A stretch of DNA of 64,000 bases from Nematostella vectensis. Its lineage: Eukaryota; Cnidaria; Anthozoa; Actiniaria; Edwardsiidae. Where the stretch lies: contig NC_064044.1 of assembly GCF_932526225.1 (NCBI RefSeq), positions 1,743,001-1,807,000 of the forward strand, in the 5' to 3' direction. Below are positions 1 to 10,332 of this stretch, piece by piece. Both the position numbers and the translations under genes were made by a program. A model generated the notes under the pieces. The model was not told where the DNA came from, searched no databases, and saw only the letters and a program-made list of their open reading frames with translations. Position 1 is the stretch's first letter. Every line of letters starts with the position of its first letter.

Positions 1-103
1 TTGACTACTAACGCAGCGACCCGGGTTCGATTCCCGCTGATAGCCTATTTTTTTTCTTTATTTTTTTTTTAAATATCGATACTTAATTATACTGTTCTTG
101 ATG

Positions 104-113
104 TGTCATGACA
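104..113. other. TGTCATGACA perfect palindrome
   Basis: A 10-bp perfect palindrome that recurs in nearly every monomer just upstream of ataaaaagaagg. M30 and its copies break it (tgtcattaca, about 15897-15906). It could be a dimer-binding site, but no specific factor is suggested. Confidence 0.6.
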
Positions 114-178
114 TAAAAAGAAGGTATAGGGACATTTTTATGTACTCTCAGCATATTTGATGTGCTCATGCTTTGTTT

Positions 179-186
179 AGGATCCT
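179..186. other. AGGATCCT palindrome (BamHI site, once per monomer)
   Basis: An 8-bp palindrome that cuts once per unit. It is lost in M8 and M20, where the sequence reads ggatactg (about 3991, 10512, 26864, 33385, 48651 and 55173). BamHI should therefore give a ladder dominated by ~545 bp with a minor ~1.09-kb dimer band. Confidence 0.8.
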
Positions 187-310
187 GTACATATTTTATG
201 CACACAAGAACTAACTAGATTCCTTGAATAACTTGATTAAGTAGATTCTAACATAGAGCATAGCGCTCGATAGATTGATATACCTTTTTTTCCGAGTATA
301 CTGTTTTATT

Positions 311-436
311 TTTCCTAATGTTACTTTTTGGAATTTACATTCGGAAAAAAAATTATCGATTGTAACCTTTTGGAGGTTACACTCGTAAAACAAATTCCCG
401 AATGTAACCCTGAAGCTTTTCCCGAATGTAACCTCC
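311..436 (+). repeat. Alternating short-motif block inside each monomer
   Basis: Six degenerate copies of a motif close to TCCCGAATGTAACCTCC lie side by side. Forward copies are at about 311-329, 353-371, 394-410 and 417-436. Inverted copies are at about 330-348 and 372-390. The order is forward/inverted, forward/inverted, forward, forward, so the first four make two imperfect palindromes centred on a TTTTTGG-like junction. Every monomer in the window carries the block at the same relative place. It could be a fold-back element or clustered protein-binding sites. Its role is unknown. Confidence 0.8.
362..380. other. Perfect 7-bp hairpin within the motif block
   Basis: GTAACCT pairs with AGGTTAC across the 5-nt loop TTTGG. 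It is present in most monomers. Some units change it: M10 and M15 have ttcgg before the right arm (for example about 5271-5276), M8 and M30 have gcagg in place of gaggg-type sequence, and M22 and M27 have CCGTTTGG. The stem arms themselves are mostly conserved. This is the core of the second imperfect palindrome. Confidence 0.75.
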
Positions 437-513
437 AGTCCGATGGTGACTTTGCTTGGGATAGTTTACGATACTAATAGTATTAAAAGTAATTTTCATT
501 ACAATTCCCTTCA

Positions 514-590
514 GCAATGCCACGTTAGTCTTTCGTTGCGGGCACTTGACTACTAACGCAGCGACCCGGGTTCGATTCCCGCTGATAGCC
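514..590 (+). pseudogene. tRNA-like segment, canonical class (gcgacccggg head)
   Basis: This 77-nt stretch resembles a tRNA. It has a T-arm with the exact Pol III B-box GGTTCGATTCC at 569-579, a D-arm/A-box-like ttagtctttcg (525-535) and an anticodon-loop-like ctactaa. The 3' acceptor-like tgatagcc is followed at once by a T8 run. It is not a functional tRNA as it stands. The 5' end gcaatgc pairs at only about four of seven positions with tgatagc, the anticodon stem 3' side does not pair well, and the T-stem has a C-C mismatch. If read as a tRNA the anticodon would be ACT, but this is weak. The same class heads M1, M5, M9, M14, M22, M24, M29, M31, M39-M42 and copies. M21 and M27 are single-variant relatives. 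Confidence 0.7.
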
Positions 591-616
591 TATTTTTTTT
601 CTTTATTTTTTTTTTT
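591..616 (+). terminator. T-rich tract, Pol III terminator-like
   Basis: T8, then cttta, then T11 follow directly on the tRNA-like 3' end. Runs of four or more T on the coding strand stop RNA polymerase III, so any transcript from the internal promoter would end here as a short RNA. The tract is the main source of monomer length variation. In the M7, M11 and M16 types it becomes a nearly pure T run. A unique form with interspersed C occurs at about 62684-62700. Confidence 0.55.
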
Positions 617-1059
617 AAATATCGATACTTAATTATACTGTTCTTGCTGTGTCATGACATAAAAAGAAGGTATAGGGACATTTTTATGTACTCTCAGCAT
701 CTTTGATGTGCTCATGCTTTGTTTAGGATCCTGTACATATTTTATGCACACAAGAACTAACTAGATTCCTTGGATAACTTGATTAAGTAGATTCTAACAT
801 AGATCATAGCGCTCGATAGATTGATATACCTTTTTTTTCGAGTATACTGTTTTATTTTTCCTAATGTTACTTTTTGGAATTTACATTCGGAAAAAAAATT
901 ATCGATTGTAACCTTTTGGAGGTTACACTCGTAAAACAAATTCCCGAATGTAACCCTGAAGCTTTTCCCGAATGTAACCTCCAGTCCGATGGTGACTTTG
1001 CTTGGGATAGTTTACGATACCAATAGTATTAAAAGTAATTTTCATTACAATTCCCTTCA

Positions 1060-1136
1060 GCAATGCCACGTTAGTCTTTCGTTGCGGGCACTTGACTACT
1101 AACGCAGCTACCCGGTTTCGATTCCCGCTGATAGCG
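1060..1136 (+). pseudogene. tRNA-like segment, class gctacccggt...tagcg
   Basis: The T-arm reads GTTTCGATTCC, so the first B-box G is lost, and the acceptor-like end is tgatagcg. This class heads M3, M6, M12 and M17 in each higher-order copy. It travels with a body carrying actcttagcat, gcgcttgatag and tttctgag. It also appears at M36 in copy 2 only (40812-40888). Confidence 0.65.
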
Positions 1137-3237
1137 TATTTTTTTTTCTTTATTTTTTTTTTAATATCGATACTTAATTATACTGTTCTTGGTGTGTCAT
1201 GACATAAAAAGAAGGTATAGGGACATTTTTATGTACTCTTAGCATCTTTGATGTGCTCATGCTTTGTTCAGGATCCTGTACATATTTTATGCACACAAGA
1301 ACTAACTAGATTCCTTGGATAACTTGATTAAGTAGATTCTAACATAGAGCATAGCGCTTGATAGATTGATATACCTTTTTTTCTGAGTATTCTGTTTTAT
1401 TTTTCCTAATGTTACTTTTTGGAATTTACATTCGGAAAAAAAACTATCGATTGTAACATCTTGGAGGTTACACTCGTAACACAAATTCCCGAATGTAACC
1501 CTGAAGCATTTCCCGAATGTAACCTCCAGTCCGATGGTGACTTTGCTTGGGATAGTTTACGATACCAATAGTATTAAAAGTAATTTTCATTACAATTCCC
1601 TTCAGCAATGCCACGTTAGTCTTTCGTTGCGGGCACTTGACTACTAACGCAGCTACCCGGGTTCGATTCCCCCTGATGGCTATTTTTTTTTTTTTTTTTT
1701 TTAAATATCGATACTTAATTATACTGTTCTTGGTGTGTCATGACATAAAAAGAAGGTATAGTTACATTTTTTTGTACTCTCAGCATCTTTGATGTGCTCA
1801 TGCTTTGTTCAGGATCCTGTACATATTTTATGCACACAAGAACTAACTAGATTCCTTGGATAACTTGATTAAGTAGATTCTAACATAGAGCATAGCGCTC
1901 GATAGATTGATATACCTTTTTTTCCGAGTATACTGTTTTATTTTTCCTAATGTTACTTTTTGGAATTTACATTCGGAAAAAAAATTATCGATTGTAACCT
2001 TTTGGAGGTTACACTCGTAAAACAAATTCCCGAATGTAACCCTGAAGCTTTTCCCGAATGTAACCTCCAGTCCGATGGTGACTTTGCTTGGGATAGTTTA
2101 CGATACTAGTAGTATTAAAAGTAATTTTCATTACAATTCCCTTCAGCAATGCCACGTTAGTCTTTCGTTGCGGGCATTTGACTACTAACGCAGCGACCCG
2201 GGTTCGATTCCCGCTGATAGCCTATTTTTTTTCTTTATTTTTTTTTTTAAATATCGATACTTAATTATACTGTTCTTGCTGTGTCATGACATAAAAAGAA
2301 GGTATAGGGACATTTTTATGTACTCTCAGCATCTTTGATGTGCTCATGCTTTGTTCAGGATCCTGTACATATTTTATGCACACAAGAACTAACTAGATTC
2401 CTTGGATAACTTGATTAAGTAGATTCTAACATAGATCATAGCGCTCGATAGATTGATATACCTTTTTTTTCGAGTATACTGTTTTATTTTTCCTAATGTT
2501 ACTTTTTGGAATTTACATTCGGAAAAAAAATTATCGATTGTAACCTTTTGGAGGTTACACTCGTAAAACAAATTCCCGAATGTAACCCTGAAGCTTTTCC
2601 CGAATGTAACCTCCAGTCCGATGGTGACTTTGCTTGGGATAGTTTACGATACCAATAGTATTAAAAGTAATTTTCATTACAATTCCCTTCAGCAATGCCA
2701 CGTTAGTCTTTCGTTGCGGGCACTTGACTACTAACGCAGCTACCCGGTTTCGATTCCCGCTGATAGCGTATTTTTTTTTTCTTTATTTTTTTTATAATAT
2801 CGATACTTAATTATACTGTTCTTGGTGTGTCATGACATAAAAAGAAGGTATAGGGACATTTTTATGTACTCTTAGCATCTTTGATGTGCTCATGCTTTGT
2901 TCAGGATCCTGTACATATTTTATGCACACAAGAACTAACTAGATTCCTTGGATAACTTGATTTAGTAGATTCTAACATAGAGCATAGCGCTTGATAGATT
3001 GATATACCTTTTTTTCTGAGTATTCTGTTTTATTTTTCCTAATGTTACTTTTTGGAATTTACATTCGGAAAAAAAATTATCGATTGTAACCTTTTGGAGG
3101 TTACACTCGTAACACAAATTCCCGAATGTAACCCTGAAGCATTTCCCGAATGTAACCTCCAGTCCGATGGTGACTTTGCTTGGGATAGTTTACGATACCA
3201 ATAGTATTAAAAGTAATTTTCATTACAATTCCCTTCA

Positions 3238-3314
3238 GCAATGCCACGTTAGTCTTTCGTTGCGGGCACTTGACTACTAACGCAGCTACCCGGGTTCGAT
3301 TCCCCCTGATGGCC
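3238..3314 (+). pseudogene. tRNA-like segment, class ttccccctgatggcc
   Basis: The B-box GGTTCGATTCC is intact, but the 3' T-stem is changed to cccc-ct and the acceptor-like end to tgatggcc. A nearly pure T run follows. It is seen at M7, M13, M18, M19 and M36 of copy 1. M4 is one base shorter (gatggct), and M34 has gatttcc. Confidence 0.65.
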
Positions 3315-3779
3315 TATTTTTTTTTTTTTTTTTTTTAAATATCGATACTTAATTATACTGTTCTTGGTGTGTCATGACATAAAAAGAAGGTATAGGGACA
3401 TTTTTATGTACTCTCAGCATCTTTGATGTGCTCATGCTTTGTTCAGGATCCTGTACATATTTTATGCACACAAGAACTAACTAGATTCCTTGGATAACTT
3501 TATTAAGTAGATTCTAACATAGAGCATAGCGCTCGATAGATTGATATACCTTTTTTTCCGAGTATACTGTTTTATTTTTCCTAATGTTACTTTTTGGAAT
3601 TTACATTCGGAAAAACAATTATCGATTGTAACCTTTTGGAGGTTACACTCGTAAAACAAATTCCCGAATGTAACCCTGAAGCATTTCCCGAATGTAACCT
3701 CCAATCCGATGGTGACTTTGCTTGGGATAGTTTACGATACCAATAGTATTAAAAGTAATTTTCATTACAATTCCCTTCA

Positions 3780-3856
3780 GCAATGCCACGTTAGTCTTTC
3801 GTTGCGGGCACTTGACTACTAACGCAGCTACCCGGGTTCGATTCCCGCTCATAGCC
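3780..3856 (+). pseudogene. tRNA-like segment, class gctacccggg...ctcatagcc
   Basis: B-box intact, with the acceptor-like end changed to tcatagcc. It heads M8 and M38. M20 is the same with catggcc. All three bodies share atgtgctctcagc in place of atgtactctcagc, so these three monomer types share ancestry. Confidence 0.65.
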
Positions 3857-4868
3857 TATTTTTTTTTCTTTATTTTTTTTTAAATATCGATACTTAATTA
3901 TACTGTTCTCGGTGTGTCATGACATAAAAAGAAGGTATAGGGACATTTTTATGTGCTCTCAGCATCTTTGATGTGCTCATGCTTTGTTCAGGATACTGTA
4001 CATATTTTATGCACACAAGAACTAACTAGATTCCTTGGATAACTTGATTAAGTAGATTCTAACATAGAGCATAGCGCTCGATAGATTGATATACCTTTTT
4101 TTCCGAGTATACTGTTTTATTTTTCCTAATGTTACTTTTTGGAATTTACATTCGGAAAAAAAATTATCGATTGTAACCTTTTGCAGGTTACACTCGTAAA
4201 ACAAATTCCCGAATGTAACCCTGAAGCTTTTCCCGAATGTAACCTCCAGTCCGATGGTGACTTTGCTTGGGATAGTTTACGATACCAATAGTATTAAAAG
4301 TAATTTTCATTACAATTCCCTTCAGCAATGCTACGTTAGTCTTTCGTTGCGGGCACTTGACTACTAACGCAGCGACCCGGGTTCGATTCCCGCTGATAGC
4401 CTATTTTTTTTCTTTATTTTTTTTTAAATATCGATACTTGATTATACTGTTCTTGGTGTGTCATGACATAAAAAGAAGGTATAGGGACATTTTTATGTAC
4501 TCTCAGCATCTTTGATGTGCTCACGCTTTCTTCAGGATCCTGTACATATTTTATGCACACAAGAACTAACTAGATTCCTTGGATAACTTGATTAAGTAGA
4601 TTCTAACATAGAGCATAGCGCTCGATAGATTTATATACCTTTATTTCCGAGTATACTGTTTTATTTTTCCTAATGTTACTTTTTGGAATTTACATTCGGA
4701 AAAAAAATTATCGATTGTAACCTTTTGGAGGTTACACTCGTAAAACAAATTCCCGAATATAACCCTGAAGCTTTTCCCGAATGTAACCTCCAGTCCGATG
4801 GTGACTTTGCTTGGGATAGTTTACGATACCAATAGTATTAAAAGTAATTTTCATTACAATTCCCTTCA

Positions 4869-4945
4869 GCAATGCCACGTTAGTCTTTCGTTGCGGGCAC
4901 TTGACTACTAACGCAGCGGCCCGGGTTCGATTCCCGCTGATAGCC
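4869..4945 (+). pseudogene. tRNA-like segment, class gcggcccggg
   Basis: B-box intact. The variable-loop region is gcggc, and the tract after it typically reads tacttttttttctttattc. It heads M10, M15, M33, M35 and M37, and also the unit at 63176. M33 and M35 have tat in place of tac. Confidence 0.65.
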
Positions 4946-5415
4946 TACTTTTTTTTCTTTATTCTTTTTTTTAAATATCGATACTTAATTATACTGTTCT
5001 TGGTGTGTCATGACATAAAAAGAAGGTATAGGGACATTTTTATGTACTCTTAGCATCTTTGATGTGCTCATGCTTTGTTCAGGATCCTGTACATATTTTA
5101 TGCACACAAGAACTAACTAGATTCCTTGGATAACTTGATTAAGTAGATTCTAACATAGAGCATAGCGCTCGATAGATTGATATACCTTTTTTTCCGAGTA
5201 TACTGTTTTATTTTTCCTAATGTTACTTTTTGGAATTTACATTCGGAAAAAAAATTATCGATTGTAACCTTTCGGAGGTTACACTCGTAACACAAATTCC
5301 CGAATGTAACCCTGAAGCATTTCCCGAATGTAACCTCCAGTCCGATGGTGACTTTGCTTGGGATAGTTTACGATACCAATAGTATTAAAAGTAATTTTCA
5401 TTACAATTCCCTTCA

Positions 5416-5492
5416 GCAATGCCACGTTAGTCTTTCGTTGCGGGCACTTGACTACTAACGCAGCGACCCGGTTTCTATTCCCGCTGATGGCC
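5416..5492 (+). pseudogene. tRNA-like segment with broken B-box, class ggtttctattccc
   Basis: Two G-to-T changes turn the B-box into GTTTCTATTCC. The near-invariant G of TTCGA is lost, so TFIIIC binding should be weak here. It heads M11 and M16 in all copies. A related form with accgggtttctatt begins the last, partial unit at 63723. A long pure T run follows. Confidence 0.65.
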
Positions 5493-7075
5493 TATTTTTT
5501 TTTTTTTTTTTTTTTAAATATCGATACTTAATTATACTGTTCTTGGTGTGTCATGACATAAAAAAGAAGGTATAGGGACATTTTTATGTACTCTCAGCAT
5601 CTTTGATGTGCTCATGCTTTGTTCAGGATCCTGTACATATTTTATGCACACAAGAACTAACTAGATTCCTTGGATAACTTGATTAAGTAGATTCTAACAT
5701 AGACCATAGCGCTCGATAGATTGATATACCTTTTTTTCCGAGTATACTGTTTTATTTTTCCTAATGTTACTTTTTGGAATTTACATTCGGAAAAACAATT
5801 ATCGATTGTAACCTTTTGGAGGTTACACTCGTAAAACAAATTCCCGAATGTAACCCTGAAGCTTTTCCCGAATGTAACCTCCAGTCCGATGGCGACTTTG
5901 CTTGGGATAGTTTACGATACCAATAGTATTAAAAGTAATTTTCATTAAAATTCCCTTCAGCAATGCCACGTTAGTCTTTCGTTGCGGGCACTTGACTACT
6001 AACGCAGCTACCCGGTTTCGATTCCCGCTGATAGCGTATTTTTTTTTTCTTTATTTTTTTTTTAATATCGATACTTAATTATACTGTTCTTGGTGTGTCA
6101 TGACATAAAAAGAAGGTATAGGGACATTTTTATGTACTCTTAGCATCTTTGATGTGCTCATGCTTTGTTCAGGATCCTGTACATATTTTATGCACACAAG
6201 AACTAACTAGATTCCTTGGATAACTTGATTAAGTAGATTCTAACATAGAGCATAGCGCTTGATAGATTGATATACCTTTTTTTCTGAGTATACTGTTTTA
6301 TTTTTCCTAATGTTACTTTTTGGAATTTACATTCGGAAAAAAAATTATCGATTGTAACCTTTTGGAGGTTACACTCGTAACACAAATTCCCGAATGTAAC
6401 CCTGAAGCATTTCCCGAATGTAACCTCCAGTCCGATGGTGACTTTGCTTGGGATAGTTTACGATACCAATAGTATTAAAAGTAATTTTCATTACAATTCC
6501 CTTCAGCAATGCCACGTTAGTCTTTCGTTGCGGGCACTTGACTACTAACGCAGCTACCCGGGTTCGATTCCCCCTGATGGCCTATTTTTTTTTTTTTTAA
6601 AAATATCGATACTTAATTATACTGTTCTTGGTGTGTCATGACATAAAAAGAAGGTATAGTTACATTTTTATGTACTCTCAGCATCTTTGATGTGCTCATG
6701 CTTTTTTCAGGATCCTGTACATATTTTATGCACACAAGAACTAACTAGATTCCTTGGATAACTTTATTAAGTAGATTCTAACATAGAGCATAGCGCTCGA
6801 TAGATTGATATACCTTTTTTTCCGAGTATACTGTTTTATTTTTCCTAATGTTACTTTTTGGAATTTACATTCGGAAAAACAATTATCGATTGTAACCTTT
6901 TGGAGGTTACACTCGTAAAACAAATTCCCGAATGTAACCCTGAAGCATTTCCCGAATGTAACCTCCAATCCGATGGTGACTTTGCTTGGGATAGTTTACG
7001 ATACTAATAGTATTAAAAGTAATTTTCATTACAATTCCCTTCAGCAATGCCACGTTAGTCTTTCGTTGCGGGCAC

Positions 7076-9794
7076 TTGACTACTAACGCAGCGACCCGGG
7101 TTCGATTCCCGCTGATAGCCTATTTTTTTTCTTTATTTTTTTTTAAATATCGATACTTAATTATACTGTTCTTGGTGTGTCATGACATAAAAAGAAGGTA
7201 TAGGGACATTTTTATGTACTCTCAGCATCTTTGATGTGCTCACGCTTTCTTCAGGATCCTGTACATATTTTATGCACACAAGAACTAACTAGATTCCTTG
7301 GATAACTTGATTAAGTAGATTCTAACATAGAGCATAGCGCTCGATAGATTTATATACCTTTATTTCCGAGTATACTGTTTTATTTTTCCTAATGTTACTT
7401 TTTGGAATTTACATTCGGAAAAAAAATTATCGATTGTAACCTTTTGGAGGTTACACTCGTAAAACAAATTCCCGAATATAACCCTGAAGCTTTTCCCGAA
7501 TGTAACCTCCAGTCCGATGGTGACTTTGCTTGGGATAGTTTACGATACCAATAGTATTAAAAGTAATTTTCATTACAATTCCCTTCAGCAATGCCACGTT
7601 AGTCTTTCGTTGCGGGCACTTGACTACTAACGCAGCGGCCCGGGTTCGATTCCCGCTGATAGCCTACTTTTTTTTCTTTATTCTTTTTTTTAAATATCGA
7701 TACTTAATTATACTGTTCTTTGTGTGTCATGACATAAAAAGAAGGTATAGGGACATTTTTATGTACTCTTAGCATCTTTGATGTGCTCATGCTTTGTTCA
7801 GGATCCTGTACATATTTTATGCACACAAGAACTAACTAGATTCCTTGGATAACTTGATTAAGTAGATTCTAACATAGAGCATAGCGCTCGATAGATTGAT
7901 ATACCTTTTTTTCCGAGTATACTGTTTTATTTTTCCTAATGTTACTTTTTGGAATTTACATTCGGAAAAAAAATTATCGATTGTAACCTTTCGGAGGTTA
8001 CACTCGTAACACAAATTCCCGAATGTAACCCTGAAGCATTTCCCGAATGTAACCTCCAGTCCGATGGTGACTTTGCTTGGGATAGTTTACGATACCAATA
8101 GTATTAAAAGTAATTTTCATTACAATTCCCTTCAGCAATGCCACGTTAGTCTTTCGTTGCGGGCACTTGACTACTAACGCAGCGACCCGGTTTCTATTCC
8201 CGCTGATGGCCTATTTTTTTTTTTTTTTTTTTTTAAATATCGATACTTAATTATACTGTTCTTGGTGTGTCATGACATAAAAAAGAAGGTATAGGGACAT
8301 TTTTATGTACTCTCAGCATCTTTGATGTGCTCATGCTTTGTTCAGGATCCTGTACATATTTTATGCACACAAGAACTAACTAGATTCCTTGGATAACTTG
8401 ATTAAGTAGATTCTAACATAGACCATAGCGCTCGATAGATTGATATACCTTTTTTTCCGAGTATACTGTTTTATTTTTCCTAATGTTACTTTTTGGAATT
8501 TACATTCGGAAAAACAATTATCGATTGTAACCTTTTGGAGGTTACACTCGTAAAACAAATTCCCGAATGTAACCCTGAAGCTTTTCCCGAATGTAACCTC
8601 CAGTCCGATGGCGACTTTGCTTGGGATAGTTTACGATACCAATAGTATTAAAAGTAATTTTCATTAAAATTCCCTTCAGCAATGCCACGTTAGTCTTTCG
8701 TTGCGGGCACTTGACTACTAACGCAGCTACCCGGTTTCGATTCCCGCTGATAGCGTATTTTTTTTTTCTTTATTTTTTTTTTAATATCGATACTTAATTA
8801 TACTGTTCTTGGTGTGTCATGACATAAAAAGAAGGTATAGGGACATTTTTATGTACTCTTAGCATCTTTGATGTGCTCATGCTTTGTTCAGGATCCTGTA
8901 CATATTTTATGCACACAAGAACTAACTAGATTCCTTGGATAACTTGATTAAGTAGATTCTAACATAGAGCATAGCGCTTGATAGATTGATATACCTTTTT
9001 TTCTGAGTATACTGTTTTATTTTTCCTAATGTTACTTTTTGGAATTTACATTCGGAAAAAAAATTATCGATTGTAACCTTTTGGAGGTTACACTCGTAAC
9101 ACAAATTCCCGAATGTAACCCTGAAGCATTTCCCGAATGTAACCTCCAGTCCGATGGTGACTTTGCTTGGGATAGTTTACGATACCAATAGTATTAAAAG
9201 TAATTTTCATTACAATTCCCTTCAGCAATGCCACGTTAGTCTTTCGTTGCGGGCACTTGACTACTAACGCAGCTACCCGGGTTCGATTCCCCCTGATGGC
9301 CTATTTTTTTTTTTTTTTTAAATATCGATACTTAATTATACTGTTCTTGGTGTGTCATGACATAAAAAGAAGGTATAGTTACATTTTTATGTACTCTCAG
9401 CATCTTTGATGTGCTCATGCTTTGTTCAGGATCCTGTACATATTTTATGCACACAAGAACTAACTAGATTCCTTGGATAACTTTATTAAGTAGATTCTAA
9501 CATAGAGCATAGCGCTCGATAGATTGATATACCTTTTTTTCCGAGTATACTGTTTTATTTTTCCTAATGTTACTTTTTGGAATTTACATTCGGAAAAACA
9601 ATTATCGATTGTAACCTTTTGGAGGTTACACTCGTAAAACAAATTCCCGAATGTAACCCTGAAGCATTTCCCGAATGTAACCTCCAATCCGATGGTGACT
9701 TTGCTTGGGATAGTTTACGATACCAATAGTATTAAAAGTAATTTTCATTACAATTCCCTTCAGCAATGCCACGTTAGTCTTTCGTTGCGGGCAC
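7076..9794 (+). repeat. Five-monomer block B (M14-M18), duplicate of M9-M13
   Basis: Tandem duplicate of the preceding five monomers at an offset of 2719 bp. Counterparts lie at 29949-32667 and 51736-54455; the last is 1 bp longer because of the M16 T run. Because it occurs in all three higher-order copies, this duplication predates the spread of the 42-mer. Confidence 0.85.
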
Positions 9795-10332
9795 TTGACT
9801 ACTAACGCAGCTACCCGGGTTCGATTCCCCCTGATGGCCTATTTTTTTTTTTTTTTTAAATATCGATACTTAATTATACTGTTCTTGGTGTGTCATGACA
9901 TAAAAAGAAGGTATAGTTACATTTTTATGTACTCTCAGCATCTTTGATGTGCTCATGCTTTGTTCAGGATCCTGTACATATTTTATGCACACAAGAACTA
10001 ACTAGATTCCTTGGATAACTTTATTAAGTAGATTCTAACATAGAGCATAGCGCTCGATAGATTGATATACCTTTTTTTCCGAGTATACTGTTTTATTTTT
10101 CCTAATGTTACTTTTTGGAATTTACATTCGGAAAAACAATTATCGATTGTAACCTTTTGGAGGTTACACTCGTAAAACAAATTCCCGAATGTAACCCTGA
10201 AGCATTTCCCGAATGTAACCTCCAATCCGATGGTGACTTTGCTTGGGATAGTTTACGATACCAATAGTATTAAAAGTAATTTTCATTACAATTCCCTTCA
10301 GCAATGCCACGTTAGTCTTTCGTTGCGGGCAC
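9795..10332 (+). repeat. M19, single-monomer duplicate of M18
   Basis: At 538 bp it is the same length as M18 (9257-9794). It shares M18's head class, the gtatagttac variant, the ctttattaag variant and the ccaatccgat end. Counterparts are at 32668-33205 and 54456-54993. Confidence 0.8.

Larger units (their letters stand above)
1..545 (+). repeat. Representative satellite monomer (M1)
   Basis: Anatomy in order: 3' half of the tRNA-like segment (1-45), T-rich tract (46-70), TATCGATA palindrome (74-81), TGTCATGACA palindrome (104-113), AGGATCCT palindrome containing a BamHI site (179-186), AGCGCT (262-267), the alternating motif block (311-436), a short dyad ATACT-AAT-AGTAT (471-483), and the 5' half of the next tRNA-like segment (514-545). 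This M1 type recurs at 21238, 22874, 43025 and 44661. No splice signals, TATA-driven gene or credible reading frame was seen. Confidence 0.9.
4357..7075 (+). repeat. Five-monomer block A (M9-M13)
   Basis: This 2719-bp stretch is repeated immediately downstream with identical monomer lengths (544, 547, 544, 546, 538) and the same order of head classes. The copies in the other higher-order repeats are 27230-29948 and 49017-51735. Block A differs from block B by a few substitutions, for example cttgattata in M9 of copies 1 and 2. Confidence 0.85.

Noticed and set aside
211-393. 60-75 codon minus-strand frames repeated in most monomers
   Set aside because: They begin at TTG (or need it), have no conserved ATG, and recur exactly with the satellite period. 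They are lost by simple substitutions in several monomers (for example M6 and M9). The apparent peptide repeats (VTFGK, QKVT) are just the translation of the alternating DNA motif block.
531-543. CENP-B box-like ttcgttgcggg
   Set aside because: The vertebrate CENP-B box needs TTCG and CGGG separated by seven bases with an A between. Here only three bases separate them, and the string lies in the tRNA D-arm region, so chance is more likely.
550-562. TACTAAC followed by gcag, resembling a yeast-type intron branch point and 3' splice site
   Set aside because: The AG lies only a few bases after the branch motif, no 5' splice site or flanking exon is evident, and the string is explained by the tRNA anticodon loop.
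514-590. Functional tRNA gene
   Set aside because: Acceptor and anticodon stems do not pair properly and the T-stem has a mismatch. The D-arm is irregular as well. I kept it as a tRNA-derived pseudogene-like element, which also argues against a functional tRNA gene array of the Entamoeba kind.
514-1059. Conventional tRNA-derived SINE insertions
   Set aside because: There are no target-site duplications, no dispersed insertion pattern and no LINE-like tail. A strong T-run directly after the tRNA-like part would stop Pol III before the body. Ancestry from a SINE or tRNA is still possible.
3643-3852. 69-codon minus-strand frame starting with SGNRTRVAA-like residues
   Set aside because: The SGNRTRV-like peptide is the antisense of the tRNA T-arm (gggttcgattcccgc), a well-known source of spurious predicted proteins. 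It is open only in monomer pairs ahead of M8, M20 and M38.
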